Shown piece after piece: positions 24,031-32,314 of a stretch of 64,000 nt of DNA (position 1 is its first letter; each line of letters opens with the position of its first letter). The stretch covers positions 57,034 to 121,033 of the forward strand of contig NZ_FMTY01000008.1 in the NCBI RefSeq assembly GCF_900100625.1, given 5' to 3'. The position numbers were made by a program, and so were the translations under genes. Source of the stretch: Flavobacterium saliperosum. Its GTDB lineage: Bacteria; Bacteroidota; Bacteroidia; Flavobacteriales; Flavobacteriaceae. Under the pieces are notes generated by a model. That model saw only the letters and a list, made by a program, of their open reading frames with translations. It was not told the origin of the DNA and did no database searches.

Positions 24031-26133
24031 ATGAACCGTAACACGATAAAAGTCGCCTTAATAGGAAATCCGAATGTGGGGAAAACTTCGGTTTTTAATG
24101 AACTTACCGGTTTGAACCAGCAGGTGGGCAATTACCCCGGAATTACGGTTGAAAAAAAGGTAGGGAATGCCAAACTTTCCGAATATACCAAAGCAACCAT
24201 ACTGGATTTACCCGGAACGTACAGTCTGAACGCAAGTTCGATGGACGAAAGTGTGGTAATCGAGTTGCTGATGAATAAAAACGACAAGGATTTCCCGGAT
24301 GTGGCCGTAGTGGTTTCGGAAGTGGAAAACCTGAAGCGGAACCTTTTACTGTTCACTCAAATCAAGGATCTTGAAATTCCGACAATTTTAGTCATTAACA
24401 TGTCGGACCGCATGATTCCGAAAGGCATCACACTGGACATTCCGTTTTTGGAAAAAGAACTGAAAACCAAAATTGCCCTGGTGAGTTCGCGAAAGAAAAT
24501 CGGCATCGACAATCTGAAACAACTCATCATCAATTATAAGGAACTATCCACCGAACCGTGTCTGAATGCCTCGAGCATCGATCCGGATTATTTCAACAGT
24601 CTGCGTCGCGCGTTTCCGAATCAGCTGTTGTACAAACTGTGGTTGGTTATTACGCAAGACGTCAATTTTGCCAATCTGCACCGAAGAAAAATAGAGGAAA
24701 ACTCCTTTGCCAAGCCCAAAGCCGATTTAAAACGCCTGCAGCAGAAAGAAACCATCAAACGTTATCAGTTCATCAATGACACGCTGAAAGTCGGTTATAA
24801 AGTAGACAAAAACAAAGCGACCGATTTCAGAGACCGTCTGGATCGGATTCTGACGCATAAAGTCTTCGGATTTGTAATTTTCATTGGGATACTGATGCTT
24901 ATTTTCCAATCGATTTTCGACTGGTCCAGCATTCCGATGGATTTCATCGATGAGACCTTCGCCACGTTAAGTTCCTATGCCAAAACTCATTTGCCACCGG
25001 GTATTCTAACCGATTTAATCTCCGAAGGCATCATTCCGGGCTTGGGCGGTATCGTTATTTTTATCCCGCAGATTGCCTTTCTGTTCCTGTTCATTTCGGT
25101 GTTGGAAGAGAGCGGTTATATGAGTCGTGTGGTGTTTCTGATGGACAAAATCATGCGGAAATTCGGTTTGAGCGGAAAAAGCGTGGTGCCTTTAATTTCG
25201 GGAACTGCCTGTGCCATTCCGGCGATTATGGCGGCACGGAACATTGAAAACTGGAAAGAACGATTAATCACCATTTTGGTAACCCCTTTTACCACCTGTT
25301 CGGCCCGTTTACCGGTGTATGCCATTTTAATTTCCCTGATTATCCCGGACAGACGCGTTCTCGGATTGTTCAACATGCAGGGATTAACCCTGATGACTTT
25401 GTACCTTTTAGGCTTCGGCATGGCGATTTTTTCTGCCTATATTCTCAATAAAGTACTGAACATAACATCACACTCTTACTTCGTTGTGGAAATGCCGGGT
25501 TATAAAATCCCGATGTTCAAAAACGTGGCGATTAATGTGATTGAAAAAACAAAATCGTTTGTATTCGGGGCGGGGAAAATCATTTTGGCGTTATCGGTTA
25601 TTTTGTGGTTTTTGGGTTCCCATGGTCCGGACAAAACCTTCCATAATGCCGATACCATTATTGAAACCCAATTAAAGAACAAAACCGTTACCGGCGACAA
25701 AGACGATTTGGTAGCCTCCTATAAATTGGAAAACTCGTACATCGGTATCATCGGAAAATCGATTGAACCGGTAATCCGTCCGTTGGGTTACGATTGGAAA
25801 ATCGGAATCGCGGTGGTGAGTTCGTTTGCAGCGCGTGAAGTTTTCGTGGGAACTTTGGCAACCATTTACAGTGTGGGAAGCCATTCGGATGAAGAAACCA
25901 CGATTAAAAACCGCATGGCCGCCGAAGTACATCCGGTAACCGGGGAGAAAATTTTTAATGTGGCCACCGGGGTTTCGCTGTTACTGTTTTATGCCTTTGC
26001 GATGCAGTGTATTTCCACGTTAGCCATTACCAAAAAGGAAACCAATTCCTGGAAATGGCCGATGATTCAGTTGGTTTTCATGAGTGGTTTTGCCTATGCG
26101 GTGTCTCTTATGGCGTATCAAATACTTAAATAA
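24031..26133 (+). CDS. feoB: Ferrous iron transport protein B (GTPase-linked Fe2+ permease)
   Basis: 700 residues. The N-terminal G domain has G1 GNPNVGKT (12-19), the G2 Thr in NYPGIT (34-39), G3 DLPG (59-62) and G4 NMSD (123-126). A helical guanine-dissociation-inhibitor-like region follows, then a polytopic membrane domain with two gate-type regions (IPGLGGIVIFIPQIAFLFLF; GTACAIPAIMAARNIENWKE). The CSARLPVY segment contains the conserved membrane Cys. It imports Fe2+ across the inner membrane. Length and motif set are complete. It is co-transcribed with feoA and the small Cys-rich gene. Confidence 0.97.
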   Translation: MNRNTIKVALIGNPNVGKTSVFNELTGLNQQVGNYPGITVEKKVGNAKLSEYTKATILDLPGTYSLNASSMDESVVIELLMNKNDKDFPDVAVVVSEVENLKRNLLLFTQIKDLEIPTILVINMSDRMIPKGITLDIPFLEKELKTKIALVSSRKKIGIDNLKQLIINYKELSTEPCLNASSIDPDYFNSLRRAFPNQLLYKLWLVITQDVNFANLHRRKIEENSFAKPKADLKRLQQKETIKRYQFINDTLKVGYKVDKNKATDFRDRLDRILTHKVFGFVIFIGILMLIFQSIFDWSSIPMDFIDETFATLSSYAKTHLPPGILTDLISEGIIPGLGGIVIFIPQIAFLFLFISVLEESGYMSRVVFLMDKIMRKFGLSGKSVVPLISGTACAIPAIMAARNIENWKERLITILVTPFTTCSARLPVYAILISLIIPDRRVLGLFNMQGLTLMTLYLLGFGMAIFSAYILNKVLNITSHSYFVVEMPGYKIPMFKNVAINVIEKTKSFVFGAGKIILALSVILWFLGSHGPDKTFHNADTIIETQLKNKTVTGDKDDLVASYKLENSYIGIIGKSIEPVIRPLGYDWKIGIAVVSSFAAREVFVGTLATIYSVGSHSDEETTIKNRMAAEVHPVTGEKIFNVATGVSLLLFYAFAMQCISTLAITKKETNSWKWPMIQLVFMSGFAYAVSLMAYQILK

Positions 26134-26134
26134 A

Positions 26135-26263
26135 ATGATTTCATTTCAGGAAATAGTCGTCTATCTGTTGTTGGGAATCGCCGTGGCTTTTCTTGTGAAA
26201 AAATTTTTCGGTAAAAAGAAAAAAGACAACGATTGCGGTGACGGCAATTGTGGTTGCGGTTAA
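26135..26263 (+). CDS. FeoB-associated Cys-rich membrane protein
   Basis: 42 residues: MISFQEIVVYLLLGIAVAF begins one membrane helix, a basic stretch (KKFFGKKKKD) follows, and the tail ends CGDGNCGCG with three cysteines. This is the usual layout of the small FeoB-associated Cys-rich proteins that follow feoB in many Bacteroidetes and Firmicutes. It may act as an accessory for Fe2+ handling. It begins one base after the feoB stop. Its stop overlaps the convergent lipoprotein gene by four bases. Confidence 0.85.
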   Translation: MISFQEIVVYLLLGIAVAFLVKKFFGKKKKDNDCGDGNCGCG

Positions 26264-26655
26264 TACACCAATTTAATGTAATAGGCCTCCGGAAGTTGTT
26301 CAACGCCTTCTTTGGGGTATGGCAAAACCTGAATATCTTTAAGCGCAGTTTTTTGGTGAGGAAGGTGTTTCTCAAACCAGACTTTCACCTCCTCCATAGT
26401 ATTTTTATTTAAAGTGAATTCGGCCTCTTCGGTTAACTTTTTATGGTTATAAACGGCAACCGCAATTACGACTTCGCCTGCCCAAACACATTGCACCCCT
26501 TCGGGGCATCTCGAATCGTTGATTACTTTAACCAATACCATTTCCTTATCCGATTTCGCATCCAGTTTCTGATTGATTTCGGTTTCCGTGTTTTGGACAC
26601 CGGCGCATCCGGAAAACAACAAAATACAGACGCACCCTAAATATATTTTTTTCAT
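26260..26655 (-). CDS. Small lipoprotein of unknown function
   Basis: 131 residues. The signal peptide ends with the lipobox LFSGC (Cys16). The mature part is one small domain with a conserved-looking DSRCPEGVQCVWAGEVVIAV segment, whose two Cys could form a disulfide, and a C-terminal PEAYYIKLVY strand. I recognise the CPEGVQCVWAGE pattern from small Bacteroidetes envelope proteins but know no function. It is the last gene of the operon regulator-ZIP-lipoprotein, 10 bases after the ZIP gene, which suggests a role connected with metals. Confidence 0.75.
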   Translation of the reverse strand: MKKIYLGCVCILLFSGCAGVQNTETEINQKLDAKSDKEMVLVKVINDSRCPEGVQCVWAGEVVIAVAVYNHKKLTEEAEFTLNKNTMEEVKVWFEKHLPHQKTALKDIQVLPYPKEGVEQLPEAYYIKLVY

Positions 26656-26665
26656 ACTCTATTGT

Positions 26666-27484
26666 TTACCCTAACGCGACATCGAGCGACATCATGACTA
26701 TAAAACCAAGAATCAGTCCCATGGTCGCGATATCGGTATTCTTATCCTGTTGCGATTCGGGTATCACTTCTTCCACCACCACAAATATCATGGCTCCGGC
26801 GGCAAACGCAAGGGCATAGGGTAAAATCGGGGTAAAAAAAGTAACGGCTACCGCACCCAAAACACCCGCAATAGGTTCCACTATCGCAGAAGCCTGGCCG
26901 TACATGAAACTCTTTCTTCGTTTCATTCCCATACGTCGTAACGGCATGGAAACCGCGATGCCTTCAGGGAAATTTTGAATTCCGATACCAATTGCCAAGG
27001 TTAACGCTCCCGCAATGGAGGCCTCCGGAATGCCCGCAGCCACTCCGCCAAACAAAACCCCTACCGCCAATCCTTCCGGAATATTGTGCAGGGTGATGGC
27101 CAAAACCAACAACGTCGTTCGCTGCCAAGGCGATTTCATCCCTTCGGTCTCTTTGAAATTGATGTGCAAATGCGGTAAAATCTTATCCAGACAAAACAAG
27201 AACAAGGCGCCCAGAAAAAAACCGCAGGCGGCAGGGAAAACTTTTGTAAACCCCTCTCCTTCACTCATCTCTATAGCCGGTGCCAATAAACTCCAGTAAC
27301 TGGCCGCAATCATCACGCCTCCCGTAAAACCAAGCATTCCGTCCAATACGGCTCTGTTCATGGTTTTAAAAAAGAACACCAAAGACGCTCCCAATGCCGT
27401 TAGAAACCAAGTGAAAAGAGTGGCATACAAGGCCGCCAGAATGGGATCTATACTTTCAAAATATTTAACTATTTCCTGAAACAT
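26666..27484 (-). CDS. ZIP-family metal transporter (ZupT-like)
   Basis: 272 residues with about eight membrane helices. The two metal-site helices are HNIPEGLAVGVLFGG and GIQNFPEGIAVSMPLRRMG, the canonical ZIP HNxPEG and (H/N)FPEG motifs. ZIP proteins move Zn2+, Fe2+ or Mn2+ into the cytoplasm. It follows the DtxR-type regulator gene with one base between, so the regulator likely controls its own operon with this transporter. Metal specificity cannot be decided; the linkage to Feo makes Fe or Mn reasonable guesses. Confidence 0.93.
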   Translation of the reverse strand: MFQEIVKYFESIDPILAALYATLFTWFLTALGASLVFFFKTMNRAVLDGMLGFTGGVMIAASYWSLLAPAIEMSEGEGFTKVFPAACGFFLGALFLFCLDKILPHLHINFKETEGMKSPWQRTTLLVLAITLHNIPEGLAVGVLFGGVAAGIPEASIAGALTLAIGIGIQNFPEGIAVSMPLRRMGMKRRKSFMYGQASAIVEPIAGVLGAVAVTFFTPILPYALAFAAGAMIFVVVEEVIPESQQDKNTDIATMGLILGFIVMMSLDVALG

Positions 27485-27485
27485 C

Positions 27486-28139
27486 TTACTTTGATTTTAC
27501 AAATAAATTACTTGCTATTTTGTTTGAGATCAAAATCTCTTTCGTGTTTACGGCTATGGTCAGTGAATTATCAAACGATTCTTTGGCTACTATTTTAATT
27601 TCCGACCCCAACGCAATTTGCTGTTTGTCCAAATACTGCAAAAAACTGGAAGACGAATCTTTTACACCCACACAAATTCCGCTCTTCCCGATTTCCAGTT
27701 CGGAAAGCAACTGTTTTTCTATTTTAGTAATGTTACCGTTTTTATCCGGAATCGGGTCGCCGTGCGGATCTTCCGTCGGAAAACCTAAAAAAGCATCCAG
27801 TTTGTTGATCAGTTTTTCCGATTGGATGTGCTCCAGTTCTTCGGCCACATCATGCACCTCATCCCAGGAAAAATCCAACTTCTCCACCAGAAACACCTCC
27901 CAAAGGCGGTGCTTTCTCACAATCATTTTAGCCGCCAGCAATCCTTTATCCGTAAGCAAAACGCCCTGATATTTCTGATATTTTACCCATTCCTTTTCCG
28001 CTAACTTCTTAACCATATCCGTTACCGAGGAAGCCTTACTTTCCACTAAAGCGGCAATGGCATTGGTACTCACACCTTGTTTTTGGGATAAGGAAAGATG
28101 ATATATCGCTTTCAGGTAATTTTCTTCGGAATAGGTCAT
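27486..28139 (-). CDS. DtxR/MntR-family metal-dependent transcriptional regulator
   Basis: 217 residues. The N-terminal winged helix (SEENYLKAIYHLS, then VSTNAIAALVESKASSVTDMVKKL) is followed by a dimerisation and metal-binding domain (KHRLWEVFLVEKLDFSWDEVHDVAEELEHI, with the usual His and Glu ligands). A C-terminal FeoA/SH3-like domain covers about 145-217. This is the full-length DtxR layout. It would sense Fe2+ or Mn2+ and repress uptake genes. It is divergently placed against the TonB-dependent receptor, and an inverted repeat lies in between (28194-28209). Confidence 0.94.
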   Translation of the reverse strand: MTYSEENYLKAIYHLSLSQKQGVSTNAIAALVESKASSVTDMVKKLAEKEWVKYQKYQGVLLTDKGLLAAKMIVRKHRLWEVFLVEKLDFSWDEVHDVAEELEHIQSEKLINKLDAFLGFPTEDPHGDPIPDKNGNITKIEKQLLSELEIGKSGICVGVKDSSSSFLQYLDKQQIALGSEIKIVAKESFDNSLTIAVNTKEILISNKIASNLFVKSK

Positions 28140-28193
28140 TACGTTAAATTTTCTGTTGGCTAAAGTACAAATTTTTTTAATTGAAAATATTTT

Positions 28194-28209
28194 TTTAGTT
28201 TTGTCTAAA
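28194..28209. promoter_or_regulatory. Inverted repeat overlapping a -7 element (metal-regulator operator candidate)
   Basis: TTTAG (28194-28198), six bases, CTAAA (28205-28209): exact 5-bp arms. The -7 element TAGTTTTG of the TonB-dependent receptor is at 28196-28203, inside the palindrome, so bound protein would block the promoter. It lies 55 bases upstream of the DtxR-type gene on the other strand. Confidence 0.5.
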
Positions 28210-28240
28210 TTTTTATTTAAACAACAACTAAAATTTAATT

Positions 28241-30535
28241 GTGAAAAACCTAATTCTTTCTTTCTTGTTTTTGACGCTACTCCCTACCGCTTCCTTTTCA
28301 CAAACTACCATAAAAGGAAAAATCACTTCATTGGGAAATCCATTGGAACACGCCAATGTGGTTGTAAGTAAAACGAAAACAGGAACCGAAAGTGACAGCA
28401 TAGGAAAGTATTATCTGAAAAATGTTCCGAAAGGAAACCATGAAATTGTTGTTTCGTATTCGGGTTTCAAATCCATCCGAAAAAAAATAACGGTTGTCGA
28501 CACCACTGACATCATTTTGGATTTTGATTTAACCGAAAACAATTCCCTGGACGAAGTGGTGATAACCGGAACCTTAAAAGCGGTCAATCGTTTGGAGAGT
28601 CCCGTTCCGGTGGAAGTGTATAAACCCGTATTCTTCAAAAAAAACCCAACCGCCAATATTTTCGAAGCCTTGCAAAACGTTAATGGTGTCCGACCGCAAC
28701 TGAACTGTAACGTTTGCAACACCGGCGACATTCATATTAACGGACTGGAAGGGCCTTACACCTTGGTTCTGATTGACGGCATGCCCATTGTGAGCGGATT
28801 GTCAACCGTTTACGGACTTTCCGGAATTCCGAATTCGCTTTTGGAACGCATCGAAATCGTAAAGGGACCCGCATCGTCCTTATACGGAAGTGAAGCCGTG
28901 GGCGGATTAATCAACATCATTACCAAAAACCCAAAAAACGCTCCGGTGTTTTCGGCCGATGCTTTTTCGACAAGCTGGGGGGAAGCCAATGTCGATTTGG
29001 GATTCAAAGCCAATGTGGGGAAAACCGTTTCGTTGTTAACGGGTGTGAATTATTTCAATTACAGCAATCCGATTGACAACAACCACGATAATTTTACCGA
29101 TGTGACATTACAAGACCGGATTTCCGTATTTCAGAAGTGAAATTTCAACCGAAAAAGCAACAAATTATTTTCCATAGCCGGGCGTTACTTTTACGAAGAC
29201 CGATGGGGTGGCGAAATGCAATGGGAGAAAAAATTCCGTGGCGGTAACGAAGTCTATGGCGAAAGTATTTACACGAAACGCTGGGAAGTATTAGGCGCCT
29301 ACGAATTGCCGGTTTCCGAAAAAATGCTGTTTTCCTTTTCCTATACCGATCACGATCAGAATTCGGTTTACGGGAATATTCCCTATCTGGCACAGCAGAA
29401 AATCGGTTTTGGACAGCTCACCTGGGACAAAAAAATCAGCAACCACGACATTTTATTTGGAACCGCCATACGTTACCAATTCTACAATGACAACACCACC
29501 GCCACAGTAACTTCAGACGAAAACTGGATTCCGAGTCTGTTTGTTCAGGATGAAATCCATCTGGCGGAAAAACACAATGTATTGTTGGGAGCACGATACG
29601 ATTACAACAGAAATCACGGCACTATTTTCACGCCGCGTGTGGCTTATAAGTGGAAAATAAACGACAAATCCATTTTCCGTTTTAATGCCGGCACCGGATT
29701 TAGAGTCGTGAATCTGTTTACCGAAGAACATGCGGCCTTAACCGGATCGCGTGATGTTATCGTACTCGAAGATTTAAAACCGGAACGTTCTTACAATGCG
29801 AATATTAACTTCCTGAAGAAATTCTATTCCGAAAACGGTAACTTCATCGGATTGGAAACCACGGCCTGGTATACGCATTTCACGAATTCCATTATTCCGG
29901 ATTACGACACCAACCCAAATCAGATCATTTACAAAAACCTTGACGGATATGCCGTGACCAAAGGACTGAGTCTTAATGTGGATGCGGTATTTCAAAACGG
30001 GTTAAAAGTAATTGTCGGAGGAACGTATATGGATGTGACCAAAACCGAAAACGGTGTTAAAACCCATCAGATTCTTACGGAAAAATTCACCGGGACCTGG
30101 GCGATTTCCTATCGTATAAAAAACTGGTTTTTGGATGTTGATTACACCGGAAATGTATACGGCCCGATGCGTTTGCCAATATTAGGTGATCTGGATCCGA
30201 GAAAAGAATACTCACCTACATGGAGCATACAGAACATTCAGTTCACTTTTAACAAGTTAAAAAATTTCGAACTGTATGGCGGAATCAAAAATTTACTAAA
30301 TTGGACCCCAAACAAAGGGAATCCGTTTATCATTGCACGAGCCAACGATCCTTTTGATGAGAATGTACAAATTTCTGATGGTACGGCTGTTGGTTTAAAC
30401 GGACAAACAGTTCCTCAAGGCGAAGTCGTATCTACCACAGATAACCCGTATGCATTAACGTTCGATCCGGGATATGTATACGGGCCCAATCAGGGAATCC
30501 GAAGCTTTTTCGGAATCCGCTATACCCTAAAATAA
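28241..30535 (+). pseudogene. TonB-dependent outer membrane receptor interrupted by an in-frame TGA
   Basis: The reading frame starts at GTG 28241 with a signal peptide (MKNLILSFLFLTLLPTASFS). A carboxypeptidase-like domain follows (GKITSLGNPLEHANVVVSKT), then a plug domain (ALQNVNGVRPQLNCNVCNTG; EIVKGPASSLYGSEAVGG), and a barrel ending NQGIRSFFGIRYTLK. A single TGA at 29138-29140 splits it: upstream the frame reads DRISVFQK, and downstream in the same frame it reads NFNRKSNKLFSIAGRYF. Only one codon is wrong, most simply a Trp TGG changed to TGA. TGA is a normal stop elsewhere here, so recoding is unlikely. Its neighbours point to metal-linked uptake; the substrate is unknown. Confidence 0.85.
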
Positions 30536-30536
30536 A

Positions 30537-31007
30537 ATGAAGAAAAAAATTTTGATACTGTTCCTTTTCTTTTGCACCTTCTCCGGATGGTCGCAACTGA
30601 AAACCTACACCTTGTCGGAAACGGAAACTTTGGAACAACAGCAATCCAAACCCATTTTTGTGTTCGTTCACACTTCCTGGTGCAAGTATTGCAAAATGAT
30701 GGAAAATTCGACGTTTAAAAATCCGGAAGTGATTCAACTCTTAAATGACAACTTTTATTTTGTACCGCTGGACGCCGAAAATAAAGCACCGATTAGCTTC
30801 AAAAACCATACTTTCAAATACAAACCGAAAGGAAAAAACACCGGAGTACACGAACTCGCGGAAGAACTCGGAACCGTTGATGGTTCGATTACCTACCCGA
30901 CATTTTCCATCTTAGATAAGAACAATACCATTTTACTGCAAATCAGTGAATTTACCGATGCCAAAACGATGATTACCCTTTTAAAAGAGGCGGTTAATTT
31001 TCATTAA
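30537..31007 (+). CDS. Thioredoxin-fold protein, exported
   Basis: 156 residues. A signal peptide (MKKKILILFLFFCTFSGWSQ) is followed by a thioredoxin-like domain with the redox motif WCKYC (C49, C52), in a Thioredoxin_7/DUF255-like context (KPIFVFVHTSWCKYCKMMEN, then YPTFSILDKNNTILLQISEF). It probably acts in the periplasm as a disulfide reductase. It begins one base after the receptor's stop, so it is in the same operon. The plug of that receptor contains a Cys pair (CNVC) which this protein could keep in the right redox state; that link is my inference. Confidence 0.88.
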   Translation: MKKKILILFLFFCTFSGWSQLKTYTLSETETLEQQQSKPIFVFVHTSWCKYCKMMENSTFKNPEVIQLLNDNFYFVPLDAENKAPISFKNHTFKYKPKGKNTGVHELAEELGTVDGSITYPTFSILDKNNTILLQISEFTDAKTMITLLKEAVNFH

Positions 31008-31040
31008 CAACATTCTAACATAAATTCCGATTTTACTTTG

Positions 31041-31048
31041 TAAATTTG
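31041..31048 (+). promoter_or_regulatory. -7 element for the bacilliredoxin gene
   Basis: TAAATTTG matches TAnnTTTG, 25 bases before the ATG. Confidence 0.5.
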
Positions 31049-31073
31049 CGACAATAACTTAGAAATTAAAATT

Positions 31074-31484
31074 ATGTACCCAGAAGAAATGGTAAAACCA
31101 ATGCGTGCTGAATTATCAGAAGCAGGTTTTCAAGATTTATATAATGCAGAAGCTGTGGAAGCGGCTTTGGCAAAAGAAGGAACAACATTGGTAGTGGTAA
31201 ACTCCGTATGCGGTTGTGCTGCAAGAAACGCGCGCCCGGGTGCAAAAATGAGTTTAGACAACAGCAAAAAACCGGATAACCTGATTACGGTTTTTGCAGG
31301 AGTAGACAAAGAGGCTGTGGATGCGGCACGTCAGCACATGTTTCCTTTCCCGCCATCATCGCCAAGTATGGCTTTGTTCAAAAACGGAGAATTGGTGCAC
31401 ATGTTAGAACGTCATCACATCGAAGGTCGTCCCGCAGAGCTAATCGCAGAAAATCTGAAAGACGCTTACAACGAATTTTGCTAG
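31074..31484 (+). CDS. Bacilliredoxin, BrxA/BrxB (YphP/YqiW) family
   Basis: 136 residues, the family length. It opens [18 protein letters not shown] and has the CGC redox motif at 46-48 in [17 protein letters not shown], with the later [19 protein letters not shown] and [13 protein letters not shown] segments. Bacilliredoxins remove bacillithiol from S-bacillithiolated proteins in the cytoplasm. The presence of a YfiT-like bacillithiol transferase at 14141-14674 agrees. Single gene with its own -7 element and terminator. Confidence 0.95.
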   Translation: MYPEEMVKPMRAELSEAGFQDLYNAEAVEAALAKEGTTLVVVNSVCGCAARNARPGAKMSLDNSKKPDNLITVFAGVDKEAVDAARQHMFPFPPSSPSMALFKNGELVHMLERHHIEGRPAELIAENLKDAYNEFC

Positions 31485-31508
31485 TCAGTACTATGCTTGC
31501 ATACTATA

Positions 31509-31538
31509 AAACCACTGATTTTCTGGTGGTTTTTTTTA
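31509..31538 (+). terminator. Rho-independent terminator
   Basis: A 7-bp stem AAACCAC / GTGGTTT (31509-31515 with 31526-31532) with a T-run continuing to 31538. Confidence 0.8.
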
Positions 31539-31548
31539 TTTAATCATT

Positions 31549-31556
31549 TATCTTTG
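31549..31556 (+). promoter_or_regulatory. -7 element for the plsC-like gene
   Basis: TATCTTTG matches TAnnTTTG, 19 bases before the ATG. Confidence 0.5.
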
Positions 31557-31575
31557 TAGCAAATACCACTTTTAA

Positions 31576-32310
31576 ATGCAAAAATTAATTTCATATCCAA
31601 TATCCATTGTTTTCTATTTGGCTTTTGCGTTATGTCTATTGATATTTCATCCGATACAATGGGTATGTTTTAATCTTTTTGGCTACCAGGCTCACAAGAA
31701 AAGTGTGGATTATTTGAATTTTTTCCTTGGAAAATGTACCAATATTTTAGGCACAACGTACCATTTTGAAAATCTAAACCAAATCCCGAAAGATGTTCCT
31801 GTGATTTTTGTTGCCAATCATCAGAGTTTGTATGACATTGTAGGAATGATTTGGTATTTACGCCGATGGCATCCGAAATTTGTCAGCAAAAAAGAACTGG
31901 GAAAAGGAATTCCGAGTGTTTCCTACAATCTGAGACACGGTGGTTCGGTGCTAATCGACAGAAAAGATCCCAAACAGGCGCTTCCTGTCATTAAAGGGTT
32001 AGGCGAATATATTGAAAAACACAACCGTTCTGCGGTAATTTTCCCGGAAGGGACACGAAGCAAAAACGGCGTTCCGAAGCGATTTTCGGAAAACGGACTG
32101 AAAATATTGTGCAAATATGCACCATCGGCGTATATTGTGCCGATTTCCATAAACAATTCCTGGAAAATGGTTCGCTACGGACAGTTTCCCATGGGATTGG
32201 GTAACCGATTGCAATTCATCATTCATGAACCCATGGCAATAAAAGACTATTCTTTTTCCGAATTGATGGAGAAAACAGAAAAGGCCGTGGTGGAAGGAAT
32301 AAAAATTTAA
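31576..32310 (+). CDS. plsC: 1-acyl-sn-glycerol-3-phosphate acyltransferase (PlsC family)
   Basis: 244 residues. An N-terminal membrane segment (about 8-28) is followed by the acyltransferase catalytic motif HxxxxD at H82-D87 (ANHQSLYDIVG) and the acceptor-binding motif FPEGTR (156-161). It adds the second acyl chain in phosphatidic acid synthesis at the inner membrane. The gene is followed by the acyl-ACP desaturase after a 4-base gap. One transcript thus supplies both an unsaturated acyl chain and its insertion into phospholipid, which suggests joint membrane-fluidity control. Confidence 0.9.
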   Translation: MQKLISYPISIVFYLAFALCLLIFHPIQWVCFNLFGYQAHKKSVDYLNFFLGKCTNILGTTYHFENLNQIPKDVPVIFVANHQSLYDIVGMIWYLRRWHPKFVSKKELGKGIPSVSYNLRHGGSVLIDRKDPKQALPVIKGLGEYIEKHNRSAVIFPEGTRSKNGVPKRFSENGLKILCKYAPSAYIVPISINNSWKMVRYGQFPMGLGNRLQFIIHEPMAIKDYSFSELMEKTEKAVVEGIKI

Positions 32311-32314
32311 AATT

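Noticed and set aside
29138..29140. TGA in the TonB receptor as a recoded Trp or selenocysteine codon
   Set aside because: TGA ends other genes normally here (for example feoA and the HAD gene), and no selenocysteine insertion context or need for it in this family is evident.
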